DNA of 64,000 nucleotides from Candidatus Thiodiazotropha sp. (ex Epidulcina cf. delphinae) (GTDB lineage Bacteria > Pseudomonadota > Gammaproteobacteria > Chromatiales > Chromatiaceae). The stretch covers positions 1-64,000 of the forward strand of contig JAHXHS010000012.1 in NCBI GenBank assembly GCA_025656455.1, in the 5' to 3' direction. The translations under genes and the position numbers were made by a program. Below are positions 8,268 to 14,822 of this stretch, piece by piece. The notes below the pieces were generated by a model that was not told the origin of the DNA, searched no databases, and was given only the letters and a program-made list of their open reading frames with translations. Positions within the stretch are counted from its first letter, which is position 1; the number at the start of each line of letters is the position of its first letter.

Positions 8268-8930
8268 ATGCAGAGCAAACATCTTATCCGGCGCGTCTTG
8301 GCAGGCGTGCTGTCGTGTCTGCTACTCCACGGCCCCGCCACCTCGGTGGCGGCAAACCCCAATGCCTATGAAGCAGCGAGCAGCGGCTATTTCCGCGACC
8401 AGGACACCCTCCCCGGCGCCTATATCCAGTACCGGGGGAGCTCGGAAGGTGGGGGCGCCTGGTGGGGTATCGGCCCTGGCAGTGGCTCCGTCAAACGATC
8501 GAGTTTCAGCGCCGACGCCCATTTGGGAGTAGCGGGCTACGGCATACGCTCCTGCGTAAGTTGCCACCAGGCGCAGCGCTACAGCCTGCACTCAAGTCGC
8601 GGCAATGTCACATGCATTCAATGCCACCGGGGACAACCCATAGCCGGCATCCACCACTACTATTCGGCCTTGAACCCTATCCGCAAGCACGCCTATGTGT
8701 GCGCCAAATGTCATGAGGGAGCCAGCCCCTCCTTCGCCACCTATGTGATCCATGAGCCATCCCCCCTGTCCCTGGCCACAGCGCAGGAATTCAGCCTGTT
8801 CTATTATGCCGTGTGGTTGATGGTAATTCTGGCGGGCGGGGTGTTCGCCATTTTCATTCCCTATGTCTCGCTGTGGGCATTACGCGAACTCATAGGACTG
8901 CTCAGTGGGAGGAAGTACAGTCATGACTGA
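8268..8930 (+). CDS. membrane-anchored trihaem c-type cytochrome
   Basis: This 220-residue protein has an N-terminal signal peptide (to about residue 29) and three haem sites (CVSCH 96, CIQCH 116, CAKCH 145). A single C-terminal membrane helix (about 184-208) is followed by a short basic cytoplasmic tail. The topology places the haems in the periplasm, tethered to the inner membrane, suited to passing electrons between the neighbouring cytochrome b and the octahaem protein. Residues 55-85 form a Gly/Ser/Trp-rich segment of no known family that I recognise. It overlaps the cytochrome b gene by eight bases. Confidence 0.85.
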   Translation: MQSKHLIRRVLAGVLSCLLLHGPATSVAANPNAYEAASSGYFRDQDTLPGAYIQYRGSSEGGGAWWGIGPGSGSVKRSSFSADAHLGVAGYGIRSCVSCHQAQRYSLHSSRGNVTCIQCHRGQPIAGIHHYYSALNPIRKHAYVCAKCHEGASPSFATYVIHEPSPLSLATAQEFSLFYYAVWLMVILAGGVFAIFIPYVSLWALRELIGLLSGRKYSHD

Positions 8931-9750
8931 CAACGTCAAGCGCTTCACTCCAACCCAAATGCTGTTCCATTTCGGCCTGATTATCACCTTCATGCTGCTT
9001 TCGGTGACCGGTTTGGCCTGGATGTACATCGAAACCGCCTGGGGCCAGGTCCTGGCCAGCCTTTTCGGCGGTTACGCCGGGGCGCTGGAGGTGCATCGCA
9101 TCACCGGCCTGATACTACTTGCGGGGTTTGGCATTCACGTGCTCTACACAATTTGGAGCATCGACTGGAAACAGTTCCCGGACTCCCTGATGAGCCGCGA
9201 TTCAATGGTTTTCCAATGGCGGGATGTGAAGGATTTCTTCCTCCACTTGGGGTGGATACTCGGACTTTCGAAGGGCCCTGAATTCGATCGCTGGAGTTGG
9301 TGGGAAAAATTCGACTACTGGGCCGTGTGGTGGGGGCTCATCATTGTCGGGGTGACCGGCCTCATGCTCTATGACCCGGTGCTTACCAGCGACTATATGC
9401 CCGGTTGGCTACTCAACGTAGCGTTATGGGTGCACCGTATCGAGGCCGTATTGGCCATGGCCCACATCTTCACCATCCACTTCTTCATTGAACACTTTCG
9501 CCCCCGCTGTTTTCCCTTCAGCGCCACCATGTTCGAAGGCAGCAAGGCCATCGATCACCTGCGTCAAGAGCACCCAGCCTGGATCGCCCGGCTGGAGACG
9601 GAAGGGCGTCTCGATCGGTTACGGGTCCCACCCGCCCCGGTTCCACTGCGCATCCTCTACTTCGGTGTAGGTTATGCGTTGATCGGTTTGGGCCTTTTCC
9701 TGCTGATATTCGGCCTGGCCAACGTGATGCTCCTGACGTTGCAGTTATGA
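8923..9750 (+). CDS. cytochrome b, formate dehydrogenase gamma/thiosulfate reductase-like membrane subunit
   Basis: This 275-residue integral membrane protein has four or five helices with histidines suited to b-haem ligation: FHFG near residue 14, LEVHRITG, WVHRIEAVLAMAH and FTIHFFIEHFRPRCFP. The pattern follows the di-haem cytochrome b subunits of formate dehydrogenase and thiosulfate or tetrathionate reductases. The ATG at 8923 is chosen because GGGAGG sits just upstream. It overlaps the trihaem gene, so the two are probably co-translated. It would link the quinone pool to the periplasmic cytochromes encoded upstream. Confidence 0.88.
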   Translation: MTDNVKRFTPTQMLFHFGLIITFMLLSVTGLAWMYIETAWGQVLASLFGGYAGALEVHRITGLILLAGFGIHVLYTIWSIDWKQFPDSLMSRDSMVFQWRDVKDFFLHLGWILGLSKGPEFDRWSWWEKFDYWAVWWGLIIVGVTGLMLYDPVLTSDYMPGWLLNVALWVHRIEAVLAMAHIFTIHFFIEHFRPRCFPFSATMFEGSKAIDHLRQEHPAWIARLETEGRLDRLRVPPAPVPLRILYFGVGYALIGLGLFLLIFGLANVMLLTLQL

Positions 9751-9841
9751 ACCACCCGGGAGACAAGTCGGCTGCCCTGCCGATTTGTCTCCCGGTGGGT
9801 GAAGGAACTCTCCATCTTGGTTTGGGCAACATATTTGATTG

Positions 9842-9858
9842 CCGGGTTAATAACCCGG
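9842..9858. repeat. perfect palindrome CCGGGTTAATAACCCGG
   Basis: A 17 bp perfect palindrome lies in the 126 bp convergent gap between the cytochrome b and beta-CASP genes. It uses the same TTAACCCG half-site seen at 725-756 and 12815-12866. Confidence 0.5.
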
Positions 9859-9876
9859 ACGTTGGTTGGGTGATAT

Positions 9877-11265
9877 TCATAACTCCAGAATATCGCCATA
9901 CATGGGAACAGAGGCCTTCAACTTGAGATCGGATGCCAGCTTGTCACAAAAATCCTGTTTCGACTCAGGCTCTCCATGGACCACATGCACCTGAGGATGG
10001 CTGTTGAAATTCCCGACCCAGCGCATCAGGTCATCGATATCGGCATGCGCGGAAAGACCGCCGACGGTATGGATATTCGCTTTCACCCGATACTCGTCAC
10101 CATGAATCCTCACCAGGGATTTGCCATCGACCAGCGCCCGGCCCAGGGTACCGTTGGCCTGATACCCCACGATCATGACATGCGCGCCGCTGCGTGAAAT
10201 ATTGTGCTTGAGGTGGTGGATGATGCGACCGCCGGTGCACATCCCGCTGGCGGAGATAATGATCGCGCCGCTTTTGATCCGGTTGATGGCCATCGACTCC
10301 TGGGGCGTCTGGGTCAGTTTCAGATTTCTCAAATGGGGCATTTCGTTGATCCGCTTGCGTAACCTGGTTGCCTCCTCGTCATAGAGATGGGGATACTCCC
10401 AATAGACCTTGCTTGCCCGGATCGCCATCGGACTGTCGAGAAAGACCTGCCAGCGATCCAGCTCCCACTGATCGTAGTATTTTCCCAAATAGTAGAGAAT
10501 CTCCTGACTGCGGCCGATTGAAAAGGCCGGTATCAGCAAATTTCCCTTCTCATGGGCCGCCTCACGGATGATACCGCCGATCTCGTCGATGGTGTTCTGC
10601 CGATCCCGGTGCCGGCGATTACCGTAGGTGCTTTCGACAATCAGGTGATCCGCCTGCCCTATCGCTGCCGGGTCATTCAATATGGGGGTGTCGTATTGTC
10701 CCAGATCCCCACTGAAGACGACCTTTCTCTGTTTACCCTTCTCATCCAACCAGATCTCCACACTGGCGGATCCGAGGATATGTCCCGCATCCTGATAGCG
10801 GATCGATACACCCGGGAGAATCTCCTGCTTCTCCCGGTATCGCAGGCCGATCAGATTGTTCAGCGCATCCCGTGCATCGGCAACCGTGTAGAGCGGTTCG
10901 ATGAGCGGCTTTTTCTTGCGTTTGCGCCATTTATTCTCATACTGGGCGTCCTTCTCCTGCAGAAAGGCGGAATCCTGGAGAAGAATGTCACACAAATCCA
11001 CGGTTGCGTTCTGTGCATAGATCGGTCCCTGATAGCCCTGCTTGACCAGAAGAGGGATACGCCCGGAGTGATCGATATGGCCGTGGCTCAACACCACCGC
11101 GCTGATCTCGTCCGGAGAAAAAGGGAAGGGTCTGCGGTTCTTTTCCATCTCCTCTCTGCGCCCCTGAATCAGGCCGCAATCTAGCAGTATGGTCTCTCCG
11201 TTAGCGCGGAGAATATGGCATGAGCCGGTTATTCCACTGGTCGCGCCATAGAATTCAATATGCAT
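9877..11265 (-). CDS. MBL-fold beta-CASP ribonuclease (CPSF/Ysh1-like)
   Basis: This 462-residue protein starts at MHIEFYGATSGITGSCH. An upstream extension to 11391 is open but runs into the CHAD gene's start region and lacks family similarity. The metallo-beta-lactamase motif SHGHIDHSGRIP (about residues 56-67) and later metal ligands are present, including DAGHILGS and SGDLGQ. The beta-CASP and C-terminal RNA-specificity parts follow, for example SASGMCTGGRIIHHL, VGYQANGTLGR and GLSAHADIDDL. Such enzymes are zinc-dependent RNA endonucleases or exonucleases. It is divergent from the CHAD gene. Confidence 0.9.
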   Translation of the reverse strand: MHIEFYGATSGITGSCHILRANGETILLDCGLIQGRREEMEKNRRPFPFSPDEISAVVLSHGHIDHSGRIPLLVKQGYQGPIYAQNATVDLCDILLQDSAFLQEKDAQYENKWRKRKKKPLIEPLYTVADARDALNNLIGLRYREKQEILPGVSIRYQDAGHILGSASVEIWLDEKGKQRKVVFSGDLGQYDTPILNDPAAIGQADHLIVESTYGNRRHRDRQNTIDEIGGIIREAAHEKGNLLIPAFSIGRSQEILYYLGKYYDQWELDRWQVFLDSPMAIRASKVYWEYPHLYDEEATRLRKRINEMPHLRNLKLTQTPQESMAINRIKSGAIIISASGMCTGGRIIHHLKHNISRSGAHVMIVGYQANGTLGRALVDGKSLVRIHGDEYRVKANIHTVGGLSAHADIDDLMRWVGNFNSHPQVHVVHGEPESKQDFCDKLASDLKLKASVPMYGDILEL

Positions 11266-11369
11266 AGGGTTGTCCCTGAGAGGAGCATTATTTTCTATTT
11301 TGCACCAAAAACGCTTTTTTCTGCTAGAGTCAAATTTTTGGTATTGCATTGTTTGACAAACAGACCCTA

Positions 11370-12329
11370 ATGACAAAAAAAAACAAAACATTTGCCCCTC
11401 TCAACCCTGAGCAAACCGTCAGTGAAGCCTTTGAGGCAATTCTCAGGCACAATTTCAACTATCTGCAGGAATGGGAACTGGCTGCGCGTTCCTGGGATAA
11501 TATTGAGGGCGTACACCAAACCCGCGTCTCTTTCCGGCGCATGCGCTCAGCACTATCGGCCTTCCGTTCCGCGGTTCCCCGCAAAACAAGCAAAACCTGG
11601 TCTGAAGAGCTTCGATATCTTGCCAATCAGCTCGGTATGGCGCGCGACCTGGATGTATTCATCGATGAGGGGCTTGGGGCCGTACAGGGAAAACTGCCGT
11701 TACGAGGCGAAGAGAGCATAACCGCCATCGCCCATCGACACCGGGAGCTTGCCTATCAAGGTGTAAACGCTATGCTCGACAGCGACCGATATGCTCAATT
11801 CAAGACAACATTTCCGGCCTGGCTCGATGGAAAGGAGTGGGAACAGGCAGACTTGAAAATGAAGCATCGAAAAACCCTGTCATCAAACATTGTTCCCTTT
11901 TCCCGCAAGCTACTGGATGGTCTTGAGCGGCGTGTATTGGAGGCGGGCAGCCACGTCGATAAGGAGTCCGCCCAGGCAATGCACCAGCTACGCATTGAAT
12001 GTAAAAAGCTGCGCTACGCCGCGGAATTTTTTATTCCCGTTCTCATAGGCTTGGATGAGTTCATTTCTCACATGAAAAGGCTACAAGACTTGCTGGGCAT
12101 CATGAATGACGTATCCGTGATGCAAAATTTATTGGAAATGATGTTGGAAAACGAGGACAACCATGAGGTGGAAAACGAGGACAACCATGAGGTATTCGAG
12201 TATGCCGGCGGCCTGGTAGGATGGCGAACCCGCCAGTACTATGAAATCCTCGATACTTTCGACGACCGCTGGGAAGAGCTGATCAACGCTAAACATCCGT
12301 GGTGGAGAAAACACACAGCAATCGCCTGA
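11370..12329 (+). CDS. CHAD domain protein
   Basis: This protein of about 319 residues starts at ATG 11370; a TTG at 11349 is possible. It has CHAD-domain features: a helical protein with conserved histidines and basic residues in IEGVHQTRVSFRRMRSAL (about 46-63) and AMHQLRIECKKLRYAAEFF (about 206-224). CHAD domains bind polyphosphate. There is no CYTH/thiamine-triphosphatase domain fused. Near residues 258-274 a 24 bp tandem duplication repeats the octapeptide ENEDNHEV in frame. It is convergent with the Hsp20 gene downstream. Confidence 0.87.
   Translation: MTKKNKTFAPLNPEQTVSEAFEAILRHNFNYLQEWELAARSWDNIEGVHQTRVSFRRMRSALSAFRSAVPRKTSKTWSEELRYLANQLGMARDLDVFIDEGLGAVQGKLPLRGEESITAIAHRHRELAYQGVNAMLDSDRYAQFKTTFPAWLDGKEWEQADLKMKHRKTLSSNIVPFSRKLLDGLERRVLEAGSHVDKESAQAMHQLRIECKKLRYAAEFFIPVLIGLDEFISHMKRLQDLLGIMNDVSVMQNLLEMMLENEDNHEVENEDNHEVFEYAGGLVGWRTRQYYEILDTFDDRWEELINAKHPWWRKHTAIA
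12146..12193 (+). repeat. in-frame 24 bp tandem duplication inside the CHAD gene
   Basis: Two exact adjacent 24 bp units (12146-12169 and 12170-12193) encode ENEDNHEV twice. The perfect identity suggests a recent slippage event that keeps the frame. Confidence 0.85.
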
Positions 12330-12404
12330 TACAGCACAAAGCGATTCACTCCGGTCCGTCAGAACCGGAGCGGTCCCTGACAGGCAGGTTCCGTGGAAAC
12401 CGGT

Positions 12405-12800
12405 TTACTCAGTACGCACCTCAATTTTACGAGGCTGGTATCGCTCCCGTTTGGGAATGCGCAAACTCAACACCCCATCCTTCAGCGTGGCGTCAGCCTT
12501 TTCGCCGTCCAGTTCACTGCTCAGAGAAAAGCTACGCTGATAGCGCGTGGAGCGGACGTCGGCGTATAATGCCTCCATGCCTTCGGGCATTGGAATCTCC
12601 GCCTTGCCTTCGATAGAGAGTGTGTCGCTATCGATCTGGATATCGAGCCTGTCTTTCGATACGCCAGGCATATCGGCCTGCACGGTAATACCCGTGTCAT
12701 CTTCAAAAATATCCACCTGCGGCCGGGTCACCCGGTTTTGCTCCTTCGCCGCTTGTCCGGACGTGGAAGTCTGTGTCACCACCTTTTTTCTCTCGTTCAT
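12405..12800 (-). CDS. small heat shock protein, Hsp20 family
   Basis: This 131-residue alpha-crystallin chaperone binds unfolding proteins independently of ATP. The domain runs from about residue 28 (PQVDIFEDDTGITVQADMPG) to the end. It includes SIEGKAEIP and the family signature around KADATLKDGVLSLRIPK. The C-terminal extension lacks a clear I-X-I motif, ending YQPRKIEVRTE. It lies 71 bp downstream of a second hsp20 on the same strand and is probably co-transcribed from the sigma-32-like promoter at 13367-13395. A GC-rich inverted repeat near 12350-12375 lies in the convergent gap. Confidence 0.93.
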   Translation of the reverse strand: MNERKKVVTQTSTSGQAAKEQNRVTRPQVDIFEDDTGITVQADMPGVSKDRLDIQIDSDTLSIEGKAEIPMPEGMEALYADVRSTRYQRSFSLSSELDGEKADATLKDGVLSLRIPKRERYQPRKIEVRTE

Positions 12801-12814
12801 TTCTTTTGCCTCCT

Positions 12815-12866
12815 ATTAACCCGACACCCAAATAGGCCATGTTCAGCCGTCGTGTGCCGGGTTAAT
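12815..12866. repeat. TTAACCCG palindromic element between the hsp20 genes
   Basis: TTAACCCGACAC at 12816 is paired with the inverse GTGTGCCGGGTTAA ending at 12865. It fills most of the 71 bp gap and ends just before the stop of the upstream hsp20. It could form a hairpin in the bicistronic mRNA. Confidence 0.55.
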
Positions 12867-12871
12867 CATCA

Positions 12872-13315
12872 TCATTTGACCTCAATCTGCCGCGGCTTGA
12901 CCGATTCACGACGTTTAATGGTGATACGTAACACACCATCACGATAGGTCGCGTCCACCCTGTCGGAATCCACGTCATCGGGCAGGGTGACAACCCGGTG
13001 AAAGGCGCCGTCAAAACGCTCCTTGCGGAAATAGTCAGCCCCCTCTTCAGTAATCAAACGCCGCTCACCATCGATCGTAAGCAGGTTCTGCTGTATGGAG
13101 ATATCCAGACTCTCCAGATTCATCCCCGCCGCAAACAGATAGACATCGACCTGATCCGGGGTGCTGCCGACGTTAACAGGCGGATAGGTGCCTCTCGCCA
13201 CGGCGCGGATACCGTTTGACCAGGGTCCAGCGCCAAACAGATGATCCACCTCCTGCTCCATACGCCTGAGTTCATCAAACAGGCTGCCTTCAAAACCGCT
13301 CAGTCTCCCGAACAT
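12872..13315 (-). CDS. small heat shock protein, Hsp20 family
   Basis: This 147-residue alpha-crystallin-type chaperone begins MFGRLSGFEGSLFDELRRM, close to Hsp20 proteins of sulfur-oxidizing gammaproteobacteria. The core shows PPVNVGSTPDQVDVYLFAAG, LTIDGERRL, RVVTLPDDVDSDRVDATYRD and GVLRITIKR. It is the promoter-proximal member of the two-gene hsp20 unit. AGGAGG lies about six bases before ATG, and a sigma-32-like promoter sits 50-80 bp upstream. Confidence 0.94.
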   Translation of the reverse strand: MFGRLSGFEGSLFDELRRMEQEVDHLFGAGPWSNGIRAVARGTYPPVNVGSTPDQVDVYLFAAGMNLESLDISIQQNLLTIDGERRLITEEGADYFRKERFDGAFHRVVTLPDDVDSDRVDATYRDGVLRITIKRRESVKPRQIEVK

Positions 13316-13366
13316 GTCAGTACCTCCTATTGATTTTCATGAATCTGATTTGACATACCGCTTTTT

Positions 13367-13395
13367 ATATAGGGATCAGTTTTTTTCTTTTCAAG
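13367..13395 (-). promoter_or_regulatory. sigma-32-like heat shock promoter of the hsp20 pair
   Basis: On the minus strand, CTTGAAA (13395-13389) is followed after 14 bp by CCCTATAT (13374-13367). The consensus for RpoH promoters is CTTGAAA, a spacer of 11-15 bp, then CCCCATNT. The site lies about 50 bp upstream of the first hsp20 ATG. Confidence 0.75.
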
Positions 13396-14006
13396 TGCAT
13401 TGAGAGATTTACGTACATTGGCGGTGATTGGCGTCCATTAGCGGCCCATTCATGTGCTTTCTGTTAACCCACTTGACCAGGGAGCGAACTGACCCGCATT
13501 TGTTACCTGACGGACCGGATGAATGGATAACAGGATGACATTTAACCGACTTAACATCGAAGAATGGTGGTAGTACACTGACACCCTGTCCTATTGGGTT
13601 TTTGCAACAAGCTGGGTTCGCACCCCAAGGGCACGTCCTGGGGGGGCGGATCTTGAACGATAAGCCTTGAACCCAATGGCTGGGCGCTAAGGCTAATCGT
13701 TCAACCACCTTCGCCGGCTTGCCCCAGAAACCCAGATCCTGGTGAGCAATGCGGGGTAGCCGTTATTAACCGCAAATGGACGCCAATCAACTCGAATGGT
13801 TTCACCTTCTATGCGGCGCCTGACAACCCGGTTTGCAATTTATCTGGTTGTCGGAACCCGTGAATCCTGGGCGCCATCCGATAAGCCGACTTGAATCAGT
13901 AACAAGCAACTGATTCACTATCAATCCGAAGCATTGAGAGATTTGCGTCCACTGGCGGTGATTGGCGGCCTATTCATGATTGACAGAACAATTGTAGAGT
14001 AAACCC
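13396..14006. other. repeat-bearing intergenic region before ksgA
   Basis: No gene is supported. A direct repeat starting GCATTGAGAGATTT occurs at about 13397-13455 and again at 13931-13980. In between, about 13648-13757 is a half copy, in reverse orientation, of the MITE-like element at 56271-56520. It ends CCTGGTGAGCAATGCGGGG followed by TAG and keeps the interior ATCTTGAACGAT and GCCTTGAACC blocks. A CGCAAATGGACGCCAATCAA motif lies near 13773. Confidence 0.5.
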
Positions 14007-14807
14007 TTGAATCATCGACCCAGAAAAAGATTCGGCCAGAACTTCCTCCACGATCCCGCCACCATCCAGCGCATCATCCAGGTCATCGATCCGCAACCGG
14101 GCGACAATCTGGTGGAAATCGGCCCGGGACGCGGAGCTATCACCACCGAATTGTTGCCACTGGTGAATCAGATGCATGTCGTTGAGCTGGATAGGGATTT
14201 GATCGAACCATTGGCCCATCTGTGCGCCCCTCTGGGCGAACTGGAAATCCATAATGAGGATGCGCTGAAGTTCGATTTCAGCCGGCTGGCCAAGACCGAC
14301 GCTCCCCTCAGAGTGGTAGGCAACCTTCCGTACAATATCTCCACACCGCTGCTGTTTCATCTCCTCGATCAGTCCAGGCAGATCCTCGATATGCACTTCA
14401 TGCTGCAGAAAGAGGTGGTGGATCGTATGGCCGCGGCACCCGGCAGCAAGACCTACGGCAGACTCTCGGTGATGCTGCAGGCCAGGGCCAAAGTGACATC
14501 GCTCTTCCGTATCGGCCCTGGGGCGTTCAATCCGCCCCCCAAGGTCGATTCTGCGTTCGTGCGCTTGCAACCCTGTAATCCGCCCCCATATCGGATTGAC
14601 GACTGGGATATTTTCAGCAAGCTGGTCAGCCAAGCCTTCTCGCAAAGGCGCAAAACCCTGCGCAACAGCCTGAGAAATTTCCTATCCACCGCAACAATGG
14701 AGGCCGCCGGTATCGACCCGGGTGTTCGGGCGGAACAGCTTTCCGTCGAGGATTTCGCCAACCTGGCCAGTCGAGTCCTGTCTGTCAACCGGTTATCAGA
14801 TGCATAG
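14007..14807 (+). CDS. ksgA: 16S rRNA (adenine1518-N6/adenine1519-N6)-dimethyltransferase
   Basis: KsgA dimethylates two adjacent adenines in the 3' hairpin of 16S rRNA late in 30S assembly. The 266-residue frame begins MNHRPRKRFGQNFLHDPATI, has the SAM motif VEIGPGRGAITTEL (about 34-47) and the catalytic NLPYNIS motif (about 107-113). The C-terminal part holds the usual FSQRRKTLRNSL. The start is TTG at 14007: an in-frame TAG at 13995 excludes any upstream start, and the N-terminus matches the family exactly. Lon follows 15 bp downstream. Confidence 0.96.
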   Translation: MNHRPRKRFGQNFLHDPATIQRIIQVIDPQPGDNLVEIGPGRGAITTELLPLVNQMHVVELDRDLIEPLAHLCAPLGELEIHNEDALKFDFSRLAKTDAPLRVVGNLPYNISTPLLFHLLDQSRQILDMHFMLQKEVVDRMAAAPGSKTYGRLSVMLQARAKVTSLFRIGPGAFNPPPKVDSAFVRLQPCNPPPYRIDDWDIFSKLVSQAFSQRRKTLRNSLRNFLSTATMEAAGIDPGVRAEQLSVEDFANLASRVLSVNRLSDA

Positions 14808-14822
14808 TTAAAGGGTATAAGG

